Source of the DNA: Microbulbifer flavimaris
GTDB taxonomy: Bacteria > Pseudomonadota > Gammaproteobacteria > Pseudomonadales > Cellvibrionaceae
DNA: 64,000 nucleotides
Direction: 5' to 3'
Assembly: GCF_001641755.2 (NCBI RefSeq)
Contig: NZ_LRFG02000003.1
Span: 62,001 to 126,000 of the forward strand
Shown here: piece by piece, positions 1 through 7,454 of the stretch
Layout: each line of letters starts with the position of its first letter
How positions within the stretch are numbered: position 1 is the first letter of the stretch
Program-made: the position numbers and the translations under genes
The notes under the pieces: generated by a model
What the model was told of the DNA's origin: nothing
Seen by the model: the letters and a program-made list of their open reading frames with translations, nothing else
The model's database searches: none

Positions 1-2
1 TC

Positions 3-1163
3 CGCAGCTGGACCGATGCCAGCAGCATCATCGACTATCTGATCTTTGCCAAAAACTATATCGCCAAGTGCGAGGAGCGCCACGGACTGGAGGAGGTCGA
101 GGCAATCCTGGACTCCTGCCATGCGCTGATGAATTACGGCGTCGACCGCTACAAGCGCCCCTACCCAATTTCAGCCGTCGAGGAAGAGCGCCGTCAGAAA
201 GAGCGGGAGGAATATCGACAGCGGCAGCTCAATGACCTTTGGCGCACTATTCCCAAGATGGGTGCAGGCCGCGAGGAAAAGTCGATTCACCGCTTCCCCG
301 ACGAGCCCCAGGAAAACATCCTCTACTTTATTGAGAAGAATGCGCCACTACTGGAGAACTGGCAGCGGGAGCTGGTACGTATCGTGCGCAAACTGGCACA
401 GTACTTTTATCCACAGCGGCAGACCCAGGTGATGAACGAGGGCTGGGCCACCTTCTGGCATTACACCCTGCTGTCGGAGCTTTATCGCCGCGGGCGCGTG
501 ACCGAGGGCTTCATGATGGAGTTCCTGCAGAGTCACACCAACGTCATTTACCAGCCGCCTTTTGATAGCCCCTATTTCAATGGTATCAACCCCTACACCC
601 TGGGCTTCAGCATTTTCAGCGACCTGCGGCGTATCTGTGAGGAACCGACGGAAGAGGATCGCGCCTGGTTCCCGGATATCGCCGGCAGCAATTGGAAGGA
701 AACCCTGCAGTTCGCCATGCGGGACTTCAAGGATGAGAGCTTTATCCTTCAGTTCCTGTCACCGAAGGTGATGCGGGACATGAAACTGTTCTGCATCAGT
801 GACAATGATCGGGAGAATGAAATCGTCGTCAGCGCTATTCACGACGAGGATGGTTATCGGCAGCTGCGGGCGGACCTTGCCGGGCAATATAACCTAGGCA
901 ACCGCGAGCCCAACATTCAGGTTTACTCGGTGGATACCCGCGGCGATCGCTCACTGACCCTTCACCACACCCAGTATCGCCGTCGCCCCCTGGGCAAGGA
1001 TAGTTCCGAGGTGATGCGGCATCTGCACCGCCTGTGGGGATTCGATGTGCACCTGCACAGCCTGCATGAGGATGAAATCACCGCCAGTTACCACTGCCCG
1101 GAGCGGGGACGTGATCGCCTGGACCACGATGAGGAACCAATGCTGGTGCCAAAACCGATCTGA
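3..1163 (+). CDS. SpoVR family protein (C-terminal part, truncated by window edge)
   Basis: The reading frame is open from the first bases, so the N-terminus lies outside the window; 386 residues are visible. The text fits the SpoVR/YcgB family: an early W-T-D-A-S segment, Y-G-V-D-R-Y, a conserved N-E-G-W-A-T-F-W-H motif and Y-N-P-Y-T-L-G-F-like residues. In E. coli ycgB is a stationary-phase (RpoS) gene, and in many proteobacteria SpoVR follows the prkA-like kinase yeaG and yeaH. Those partners would lie upstream and are not visible. The molecular function of the family is unknown; the sporulation name comes from Bacillus. Family assignment is firm, role is not. Confidence 0.93.
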   Translation, partial: RSWTDASSIIDYLIFAKNYIAKCEERHGLEEVEAILDSCHALMNYGVDRYKRPYPISAVEEERRQKEREEYRQRQLNDLWRTIPKMGAGREEKSIHRFPDEPQENILYFIEKNAPLLENWQRELVRIVRKLAQYFYPQRQTQVMNEGWATFWHYTLLSELYRRGRVTEGFMMEFLQSHTNVIYQPPFDSPYFNGINPYTLGFSIFSDLRRICEEPTEEDRAWFPDIAGSNWKETLQFAMRDFKDESFILQFLSPKVMRDMKLFCISDNDRENEIVVSAIHDEDGYRQLRADLAGQYNLGNREPNIQVYSVDTRGDRSLTLHHTQYRRRPLGKDSSEVMRHLHRLWGFDVHLHSLHEDEITASYHCPERGRDRLDHDEEPMLVPKPI

Positions 1164-1270
1164 GCGGCATTGAGCAGCGGCATGAACAGAAAAATGGGCG
1201 CCGGTGAACGGCACCAGAGGACCGGAGCGACAGTCTGAATCGCCCCGGGAAAGCCGAAACTGCCCTTAAC

Positions 1271-1837
1271 TCAGATCTCGAGCAGCAGCTTGACCTTCGC
1301 CACCAGCTCGTTGCGGTCTACCGGAGAGGTCACCACCGCATCTGCGCCAGCTTCCAACCAGCGTTGCTGCTCCTGATCACCGCTGGGAGCCACAACCAGC
1401 GCATGCACATTGGCAAATTCGCTGCGTGAGCGCAGGTGATCCAGAATCTGGAAACTGTTCAGCTGACTCATGTTGCCGTCGATCAATAGCATTGCTGGCT
1501 TGCAAGCCGCCATCAGGGTGCCAGCAATGAAACTGTCCCCTGCCACGTCCACCTCGCAACCAGACTGTTGCAGCGCCTGGCGGCCGGCGCCGGCAATCGC
1601 AGGATCTGAAGTCAGTAACAGCACCTTGCGGCTGGCAACGGCCAACTCGCTGGGCACTGGCATGGCGTTATCCCGCAGAAATCCCACGAAGTCCTCGACA
1701 CAGATACGATGGTCCCCGCGGCCGGGCAATTTGTAGGCCTTGAGCTGCCCTCGCTCAATCCAGCGAATCACAGTGCGGAAGTTCACGCCGCAGTACCGTG
1801 CTGCCTCGCCAGTTGTGAGCACATGCAGTTCGTTCAT
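1271..1837 (-). CDS. Excisionase/MerR-type HTH fused to a degenerate response-regulator receiver domain
   Basis: The product has 188 residues. Residues about 6-55 form an excisionase/MerR-like helix-turn-helix (TTGEAARYCGVN, then RWIERGQLKAYKLPG). Residues about 70-188 have the receiver fold. Asp120 (LLIDGNM) sits at the usual phosphoacceptor site, but the acidic pocket is reduced to T-S-D78 and the conserved Lys of the K-P motif is Ser171. The DNA-binding domain precedes the receiver, the reverse of most response regulators. The ATG at 1837 was chosen because a GGGGGA Shine-Dalgarno precedes it; the longer frame has none. No kinase is adjacent. It probably acts as a DNA-binding regulator whose receiver is not controlled by classical phosphorylation (inference). 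Confidence 0.85.
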   Translation of the reverse strand: MNELHVLTTGEAARYCGVNFRTVIRWIERGQLKAYKLPGRGDHRICVEDFVGFLRDNAMPVPSELAVASRKVLLLTSDPAIAGAGRQALQQSGCEVDVAGDSFIAGTLMAACKPAMLLIDGNMSQLNSFQILDHLRSRSEFANVHALVVAPSGDQEQQRWLEAGADAVVTSPVDRNELVAKVKLLLEI

Positions 1838-2063
1838 TTTTCTAATTCCCCCAAACATCCTGCAAACACTGACAGGTACCCCGGGCAAGCGCCACGGCAA
1901 TCATCGATGGAAACAGGCAGCCTAACGCGAATTTATCCTGCCAACACCGGGGACCCTTATAAATTATGCTGCCGAAGACGGCAAAGCCAGACCGAAACTC
2001 GGCTTTTCAGAGTATTGACGAAGCAGCGGCGGAACCCCTCAACAAAAAAGCGCTAAGGTATAG

Positions 2064-2091
2064 TTGACAGGTAAGACAGGTTAAATAAAAT
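2064..2091 (+). promoter_or_regulatory. Strong sigma-70 type promoter
   Basis: A perfect -35 box TTGACA (2064-2069) is followed after 16 bases by TAAAAT (2086-2091). Transcription would start near 2097-2099, about 290 bases before cca and about 120 bases before an intrinsic terminator. Confidence 0.65.
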
Positions 2092-2097
2092 AGTCAC

Positions 2098-2248
2098 AAC
2101 TTCCGGAGACGCAGGTCTTCGTCCCGGTCAGCATGTGCTCTCCAGCGGCCGTCGGGCTTCCATCCCGACAGACGCCACGGCAGACACCCCTCCCAACACG
2201 AATACCCTAAGACCCTGGGCCCCCTTGTTTTTTCGGGGCCTTTTTTTT
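2098..2248 (+). ncRNA. Candidate small RNA (or attenuated cca leader)
   Basis: This roughly 150-base stretch runs from a near-consensus promoter to an intrinsic terminator and has no convincing reading frame. It holds a perfect internal hairpin (GTCGGG 2151-2156 with CCCGAC 2164-2169, 7-base loop). A C-rich, probably unpaired stretch (CACCCCTCCC, about 2186-2195) could pair with GGAGG Shine-Dalgarno sequences. The terminator stem is GGCCCC/GGGGCC followed by eight Ts. The alternative is a cca leader with attenuation. I recognise no known RNA family; the exact 5' end is a guess from promoter spacing. Confidence 0.5.
2218..2248 (+). terminator. Intrinsic terminator
   Basis: GGCCCC (2218-2223) pairs with GGGGCC (2235-2240) across an 11-base T-rich loop, and eight Ts follow (2241-2248). 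It ends the candidate small RNA and lies 140 bases before the cca start. Confidence 0.7.
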
Positions 2249-2388
2249 ATCTTGCCGAAGCTCCTTTCACTTCTCCTGATACCGTCACGTCTCATCCTGA
2301 CTCGTGCGGTCAACGCCGGCATAGATGGATTTATGGCTGTACTCGGCAACCCCAGCACCCTTCACTACCTGGTTGCAGGGCTTTCAAC

Positions 2389-3609
2389 GTGAAAATCTAC
2401 CTGGTTGGCGGCGCTGTCCGCGACAAGATGCTCAACCGCCCGATTCACGAGCGCGACTGGGTCGTCGTGGGCGGCGATGAAGCCAGCATGAAAGCAATGG
2501 GGTACACCCCGGTCGGCAAAGATTTCCCGGTTTTCCTGCACCCGGAGACCAGCGAGGAATACGCACTGGCGCGCACCGAGCGCAAGAGCGGCCACGGCTA
2601 TGGCGGCTTTACCGTACATGCAGCGCCGGACGTCAGCCTGGAACAGGACCTGCTGCGGCGGGACCTCACCATCAACGCCATGGCTGAAAGCGAGACCGGC
2701 GAGCTCATCGACCCTTATGGCGGCCATGAGGACCTCGAGGCCCGCCAGCTGCGCCATGTCTCGCCCGCCTTTGCCGAAGACCCTCTGCGTATCCTGCGGG
2801 TGGCCCGCTTCGCCGCCCGCTACCACCACTTGGGCTTTACCGTCGCCGACGACACCATGGCGCTGATGCGGGAGATGGTCGCGGCCGGCGAAGTGGAGCA
2901 CCTGGTCGCCGAACGGGTATGGAAGGAAATCAGCCGTGCACTGACGGAGCCGGACCCGGATATCTTTATTCAGGTGCTGCGGGAATGCGGTGCCCTCAGG
3001 ATATTGCTGCCGGAAGTGGACCAGCTGTTCGGGGTACCGCAACCACCCAGGCACCATCCGGAAATCGATACCGGCAAACACCTGTTGCTGGCCCTCAAAG
3101 CCGCCCCTGCCGAGCTGCCGGTGCGCTTCGCCGTGCTTCTGCATGACCTCGGCAAGGGCATCACTCCGGAGGACGTACTGCCGAGCCATCGCGGCCACGA
3201 AAAGGCCGGACTACCGCTGGTAAGGGAGGTCTGCCGCCGCTGGCGTGTGCCCAGGGAGCTGACGGCCCTGGCCGCCGGTGTGTGCGAATACCACCTGCAT
3301 ACCCACCGCGCATTTGAGCTGCGGCCGCAGACCCTGATGAAAATGTTTCGCGCACTGGACGCCCTGCGCCGGCCACAACGGTTCGATTATTTCCTGCAGG
3401 CCTGCGAGGCGGATGCCCGCGGGCGGGAAGGCTTGCAGGATCGGGATTACCCCCAGGTGAACTTCCTGCGCATGGCGCGGGTCGCCGCAGCCGAAGTTTC
3501 ACCACAACCCCTGATCGAGCAGGGATTTGAGGGCGCCGAACTGGGCAAGGCACTGGACCGCGCCCGCATCGAAGCGATAGCCAGGGTCAAAGAGGAATAC
3601 CATGCGTAA
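2389..3609 (+). CDS. cca: Multifunctional CCA tRNA nucleotidyltransferase
   Basis: The 406-residue product adds or repairs the 3' CCA of tRNAs. It begins with the nucleotidyltransferase signature GGAVRD (residues 7-12), followed by [10 protein letters not shown], the Y-G-G loop and a class II CCA-enzyme body. An HD phosphohydrolase domain follows (LLHDLGKG), as in the E. coli-type multifunctional enzyme, which also has phosphatase and 2',3'-cyclic phosphodiesterase activity. The start is GTG at 2389, which gives the family N-terminus (MKIYLVGG). One oddity: the first catalytic carboxylate, Asp21 in E. coli, is Glu21 here (E-R-D), while Asp23 is kept. The gene overlaps the next by 8 bases, so the two are probably co-transcribed. 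Confidence 0.97.
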   Translation: MKIYLVGGAVRDKMLNRPIHERDWVVVGGDEASMKAMGYTPVGKDFPVFLHPETSEEYALARTERKSGHGYGGFTVHAAPDVSLEQDLLRRDLTINAMAESETGELIDPYGGHEDLEARQLRHVSPAFAEDPLRILRVARFAARYHHLGFTVADDTMALMREMVAAGEVEHLVAERVWKEISRALTEPDPDIFIQVLRECGALRILLPEVDQLFGVPQPPRHHPEIDTGKHLLLALKAAPAELPVRFAVLLHDLGKGITPEDVLPSHRGHEKAGLPLVREVCRRWRVPRELTALAAGVCEYHLHTHRAFELRPQTLMKMFRALDALRRPQRFDYFLQACEADARGREGLQDRDYPQVNFLRMARVAAAEVSPQPLIEQGFEGAELGKALDRARIEAIARVKEEYHA

Positions 3610-4330
3610 CGTCCTGATCACCGGCGCCGCCGCGCGCCTCGGCCGGGCCATCGCCCGGGACCTGCACCGGGATCATCGGGTCATCATCCACTATCGACGG
3701 TCCGCCACTGCCGCACAGCGACTGGTGAAGGAGCTGAACGAACAGCGTCCGGACTCCGCTGCCGCCCTGCAAAGTGACCTGGACAGCGCCGCCGGCTGCG
3801 AGCAGCTGGCACAGCACGCCTGCGAGCTTTGGGGCGGCATCGATGTCCTGATCAATAACGCATCATCGTTTTATCCGACCCCAGTAGGCGATGCCGATGA
3901 ACGGGACTGGGACCAGCTGGTGGGGAGCAATCTAAAAGCGCCGTTCTTCTTGAGCCAGGCGCTGACACCCACCCTGATCGAGCGCAGCGGCTGCATCATC
4001 AACATGATCGACATCCACGCCGAGCGCCCCATGCCCCAGCACACCATTTACTGTGCCGCCAAGGCCGGGCTCGTCATGCTGACCAAGAGCCTGGCCCTGG
4101 AACTGGCCCCAAGGGTCAGGGTCAACGGCGTGGCACCCGGCGCGATCCTTTGGCCGGAACAGGAAGAAGTAGATGAAGAAGGCAAGGCGCGCACCCTGTC
4201 CCGCGTCCCGCTCGGCCGAACCGGCAGCGAGGCGGATATCGCCAAAACAGTGCGCTTCCTGACCACCGAGCCCTCCTACATCAGCGGCCAGATCATCGCC
4301 GTGGATGGTGGGCGCAGCCTGAATATCTAG
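3602..4330 (+). CDS. folM: Pteridine reductase / FolM-like short-chain dehydrogenase
   Basis: The 242-residue product is an NADP-dependent short-chain dehydrogenase. It shows the N-terminal nucleotide loop [12 protein letters not shown], the H-Y-R-R-S segment typical of pteridine reductases (they lack the classic TGxxxGIG), NNAS, the catalytic Y-x-x-x-K (YCAAK), and a C-terminal GQIIAVDGG. The family reduces dihydrobiopterin, dihydromonapterin or dihydrofolate. It starts 8 bases inside the cca stop region, and convergent folK-folB follow, so a folate/pterin role is well supported by context. Whether the true substrate is dihydromonapterin (FolM) or another pterin cannot be decided from sequence. 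Confidence 0.9.
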   Translation: MRNVLITGAAARLGRAIARDLHRDHRVIIHYRRSATAAQRLVKELNEQRPDSAAALQSDLDSAAGCEQLAQHACELWGGIDVLINNASSFYPTPVGDADERDWDQLVGSNLKAPFFLSQALTPTLIERSGCIINMIDIHAERPMPQHTIYCAAKAGLVMLTKSLALELAPRVRVNGVAPGAILWPEQEEVDEEGKARTLSRVPLGRTGSEADIAKTVRFLTTEPSYISGQIIAVDGGRSLNI

Positions 4331-4453
4331 AGTGCGGCGATGGATCGCGGGCAGGGAATTCGGCCACCCCGCACAGGGACAGCCAGCGCGCGAGAGACGA
4401 AAAGCACCCGCCAACGGGAAGCTGAAAAGATGTAAGGAGGCGACCCGGTCGAT

Positions 4454-4951
4454 TCAGGGCCAGACGAACTCCACCGGCCACAGCTTCTGCCGCGCTTTAT
4501 CATACTGGCCCCAGAGCTCGGCAAACGTCTGCCCCGTGACCGGATGACTGCGCCGGGGCGCAATTTCGGCCAGGGGCTGCAGGACGAACGCATTCTTCAG
4601 AATTTCCGCCCTCGGCAGCTCGATACCATCGACGGTGCCAACCCTGTCGTCGTAGGTGAGGATATCGATATCCAGCGTCCGCGCACTGAACTTGGGCCCG
4701 CCGCGCACCCGGCCGTTGGCGTCCTCGATTTCCCGTAGACACTGGGATAACTGCCCCACTGGCAGGTCGGTGTGGATGCCCACCACCAGGTTATAGAAGT
4801 TCTCACCATCGAACCCCACGGCCACACTCTCGAATACCCGCGAGACATCTAGCTCACCGAACTCCTGCGCGAGTGCATCGAGCCCGGCACGGATATGCTG
4901 CTCGCGGTCGATATTGCTACCGAGACTGAGAAAGACCTCCGCCACGCTCAC
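4454..4951 (-). CDS. folK: 2-amino-4-hydroxy-6-hydroxymethyldihydropteridine pyrophosphokinase (HPPK)
   Basis: The 165-residue enzyme transfers pyrophosphate from ATP to 6-hydroxymethyl-dihydropterin in folate synthesis. Signature features are FLSLGSN near the start, FYNLVVGI, and the HPPK motif around GGPKFSARTLDIDIL, which carries the metal-binding Asp pair. A C-terminal P-L-A-E-I-A-P block is also typical. The start overlaps the folB stop by 4 bases, so translation is coupled. It converges on folM with 123 bases between and no clear terminator. Confidence 0.96.
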   Translation of the reverse strand: MSVAEVFLSLGSNIDREQHIRAGLDALAQEFGELDVSRVFESVAVGFDGENFYNLVVGIHTDLPVGQLSQCLREIEDANGRVRGGPKFSARTLDIDILTYDDRVGTVDGIELPRAEILKNAFVLQPLAEIAPRRSHPVTGQTFAELWGQYDKARQKLWPVEFVWP

Positions 4952-5328
4952 ACCTCCGCCGCTGCACCGGTGGCCGGACGCTCACCGCGCTCGATGATCA
5001 CGCCCACATCGCGGGAACCGCGCACGGCGCCGGGTTTGGACAGCCGCAGGCGCAACCAGGAAACGTTGAATTCGTTGCGGACGATGGCGGCAGCCTGCTC
5101 GGCCATGGTTTCCACCAGCAGGAACTCACTGCCTTCAATAAAGGCGATCAGACGCTTGGCCACCGCCTTGTAGTTGAGCGTGTGCTCGATATTGTCGGTG
5201 CGCGCCGCCTCGGAGATATCGAAGGCCATTTCCAGATCGAGGCTCACGGTCTGGCGCACCTCGCGCTCCCAGTCGTAAATGCCGATGATCGTATCGACCT
5301 GTAGTTCGCGGATGTAGACGATATCCAT
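4948..5328 (-). CDS. folB: Dihydroneopterin aldolase
   Basis: The 126-residue enzyme makes the HPPK substrate from dihydroneopterin. It shows the family start [22 protein letters not shown], the N-Y-K-A-V strand, the catalytic Glu region (LLVETMAEQAA) and the Lys of LRLSKPGAV. The C-terminal 15 or so residues past the core are variable. It is the middle gene of tsaD-folB-folK, overlapping both neighbours (1 and 4 bases). In many gammaproteobacteria plsY lies between folB and tsaD; it is absent here. Confidence 0.96.
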   Translation of the reverse strand: MDIVYIRELQVDTIIGIYDWEREVRQTVSLDLEMAFDISEAARTDNIEHTLNYKAVAKRLIAFIEGSEFLLVETMAEQAAAIVRNEFNVSWLRLRLSKPGAVRGSRDVGVIIERGERPATGAAAEV

Positions 5329-6371
5329 CAGTTGGCGAGACTCCCCTTCTCAGTTAACTGCGTCATGGGCCAGCGCGGCATCACATCGACGGCCAGGCCG
5401 GCACGCTCCCCGGCTTGCAGGCGCAGATAGCCGGCATAGGCGATCATGGCGCCATTGTCGGTGCAGAACTCATGGCGCGGGTAATAGACGCTGGCGCCCT
5501 CTTCCGCCAGGCGCGCCTCAAGGCACTCGCGCAGCACCTTGTTGGCCGACACACCGCCGGCAATGACCAGGGTCTTGTGGCCGGAGGCGCGGATCGCGCG
5601 CCGGCATTTGATAACCAGGGTGTCCACCACCGCCTCCTGGAAAGCCGCGGCAATGTCGGCGCAGGTCTGCTCATCCGGCAGGCCGTCTTCCAGGGCGTGC
5701 TCGCGCACCGTGGTCAGGGTGTAGGTCTTGAGGCCGGAAAAGCTGAAGTCCAGCCCGGGACGATCGGTCATGGGGCGGGGGAAGGTAAATCGCGTCGGAT
5801 CGCCTTTTTCCGCCAGTGCCGCCAGCCTGGGCCCGCCCGGATAATCCAGGTCCAGCATCTTGGCCGCCTTGTCGAAGGCCTCACCGGCGGCATCGTCCAG
5901 GGATTCCCCCATCAGGGCGTAGTCACCGAGACCGCGCACATCCACCAACTGGGTGTGACCGCCGGAGACCAGCAGGGCCACAAAAGGAAAGGCGGGTGGA
6001 TTCTCTTCCAGCATCGGCGCCAGAAGATGCCCCTCCATATGGTGGATCGCCACGGCCGGGACCTTCCAGGCATAAGCCAAGGCGCGGCCGGCGCAAGCGC
6101 CTACCATCAACGCACCGACCAGGCCCGGCCCGGCGGTATAGGCGATGCCATCCAGATCGGCCGGAGCCGTGTTGGTCTGCGCCAGCACCTGGCGCACCAG
6201 CGGCAGCAGCTTGCGCACATGGTCACGGCTCGCCAGCTCCGGCACCACGCCGCCGTATTCGGCGTGCAGATCTACCTGACTGAACACTGCATGACCGAGC
6301 AGTCCGCTCTCGCTGTCGTAGATCGCGACGCCAGTTTCGTCGCAGGAGGTTTCGATACCGAGGACTCGCAC
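5328..6371 (-). CDS. tsaD: tRNA N6-adenosine threonylcarbamoyltransferase TsaD
   Basis: The 347-residue ASKHA-fold enzyme transfers threonylcarbamoyl from TC-AMP to A37 of ANN-decoding tRNAs, with TsaB and TsaE. Visible motifs are [12 protein letters not shown], the metal-binding HHMEGH, the LVSGGHTQL loop, D-F-S-F-S-G-L-K and GGVSANK. Length matches the family. The start is GTG at 6371. A -10-like TATGAT lies on the minus strand (6408-6413), back to back with the rpsU promoter, as in E. coli where tsaD is divergent from rpsU. The stop overlaps folB by one base. Confidence 0.97.
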   Translation of the reverse strand: MRVLGIETSCDETGVAIYDSESGLLGHAVFSQVDLHAEYGGVVPELASRDHVRKLLPLVRQVLAQTNTAPADLDGIAYTAGPGLVGALMVGACAGRALAYAWKVPAVAIHHMEGHLLAPMLEENPPAFPFVALLVSGGHTQLVDVRGLGDYALMGESLDDAAGEAFDKAAKMLDLDYPGGPRLAALAEKGDPTRFTFPRPMTDRPGLDFSFSGLKTYTLTTVREHALEDGLPDEQTCADIAAAFQEAVVDTLVIKCRRAIRASGHKTLVIAGGVSANKVLRECLEARLAEEGASVYYPRHEFCTDNGAMIAYAGYLRLQAGERAGLAVDVMPRWPMTQLTEKGSLAN

Positions 6372-6426
6372 AGGCTCTGCTACTCGTTACTGCTTCGGAG
6401 GCTCGCTATCATACCGGAAAAGAGGC

Positions 6427-6455
6427 TTGCGATCGCCGACCCGAGTGATTAGAAT
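6427..6455 (+). promoter_or_regulatory. rpsU promoter
   Basis: TTGCGA (6427-6432), a 17-base spacer and TAGAAT (6450-6455) form a good sigma-70 promoter. It gives an 84-base leader to rpsU and would drive the rpsU-dnaG-rpoD cluster. It lies back to back with the tsaD promoter region. Confidence 0.6.
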
Positions 6456-6545
6456 TTGCGCCCTCGCTGTGAACCGGCCCCCGGATTGCAACTGCGAGAG
6501 CATTTGCCGGAAAGGCCGAGAGAAACGAATTTTACAGGTATTCTA

Positions 6546-6761
6546 ATGCCCTCAGTACGAATCAAAGACAACGAACCTTTCGATATCGCCCTGCGCCGCT
6601 TCAAGCGCTCCTGCGAAAAAGCCGGTGTACTGTCCGAAGTACGTCGTCGCGAGTTCTACGAGAAGCCGACTGCTGTTCGCAAGCGCAAGGCTGCCGCTGC
6701 CGTTAAGCGTCACGCCAAGAAGCTGCAGCGCGAAAACCGCAAGTTCCAGCGCCTCTACTAA
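6546..6761 (+). CDS. rpsU: 30S ribosomal protein S21
   Basis: The 71-residue basic protein matches bS21 throughout: [20 protein letters not shown], then the Arg/Lys-rich helix [10 protein letters not shown] and the C-terminal K-L-Q-R-E-N-R. It sits near the 3' end of 16S rRNA and helps initiation. It leads the classic macromolecular synthesis cluster and is followed by a strong terminator-like hairpin, the arrangement that in E. coli lets rpsU be made in excess over dnaG and rpoD. Confidence 0.98.
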   Translation: MPSVRIKDNEPFDIALRRFKRSCEKAGVLSEVRRREFYEKPTAVRKRKAAAAVKRHAKKLQRENRKFQRLY

Positions 6762-6826
6762 GAAGCCGCCGCAAGGCGCTTTCACAGAGAGGCCGGGCGG
6801 GGCCCAGCTCCGTGCGGTAACCACGA

Positions 6827-6859
6827 AACGGCGTGCGAGCCAGACTCGCGCGCCGTTTT
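6827..6859 (+). terminator. Terminator/attenuator after rpsU
   Basis: A 13-bp stem (AACGGCGTGCGAG with CTCGCGCGCCGTT, one G-T wobble) closes a 5-base loop, and a short T run follows. It lies 66 bases after rpsU and 103 before yqeY, the position of the partial terminator in the E. coli cluster. Confidence 0.75.
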
Positions 6860-6961
6860 GCGTTGTGATGACAAGCGTTTGTCGCCACCTTTCGCGCCCA
6901 TAGAGAGGCGCGCTATGCTTGCCGACACCAGTACAACAACCCTAATAGCCGGATTCATCGC

Positions 6962-7408
6962 ATGAGCACTCTCAAGGAAACCCTCACCCAGGCCACCAAA
7001 GACGCCATGAAGGCCCGTGACAAGGACCGCCTGGCGACGCTGCGCCTGATCAATGCCGAGATCAAGCGCGTCGAGGTAGATGAGCGCATCGAGCTGGACG
7101 ACGCCCGCATCCTGGCCCTGCTGGACAAGATGACCAAGCAGCGCCGCGACTCCATCACCCAGTACGAAAAGGCCGGCCGCCCTGAGCTGGCCGCGGTGGA
7201 GCAGGCAGAGATCGAGGTCATCCAGGAGTACCTGCCGGAGCAGCTGAGCGAAGATGAGATTTCCGCAATCGTCGCTGAAGCCGTGCGCGACACCGGCGCC
7301 TCCGGCATGGCGGATATGGGCAAGGTAATGGCCCAGGTCAAACCCCGGGTACAGGGCCGCGCCGACATGGGTGCGGTGAGCAGGCTGGTCAAGGCCCAGC
7401 TCGGCTGA
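6962..7408 (+). CDS. yqeY: GatB/YqeY domain protein
   Basis: The 148-residue protein belongs to the YqeY family, related to the tRNA-binding tail of amidotransferase subunit GatB. It is mostly helical, with the typical ATKDAMKARDKDRLATLRLI start, the Y-L-P-E-Q-L-S hinge and a C-terminal G-R-A-D-M-G-A-V-S-x-L-V-K. The function is not settled; it is thought to bind tRNA or amidotransferase partners. Insertion of yqeY between rpsU and dnaG is common in pseudomonads and relatives. The dnaG start follows 46 bases later. Confidence 0.95.
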   Translation: MSTLKETLTQATKDAMKARDKDRLATLRLINAEIKRVEVDERIELDDARILALLDKMTKQRRDSITQYEKAGRPELAAVEQAEIEVIQEYLPEQLSEDEISAIVAEAVRDTGASGMADMGKVMAQVKPRVQGRADMGAVSRLVKAQLG

Positions 7409-7454
7409 TCATTGGCAGCGGAGGGGCTCCCCCCTCCCACGCTTGAGCGCATTT

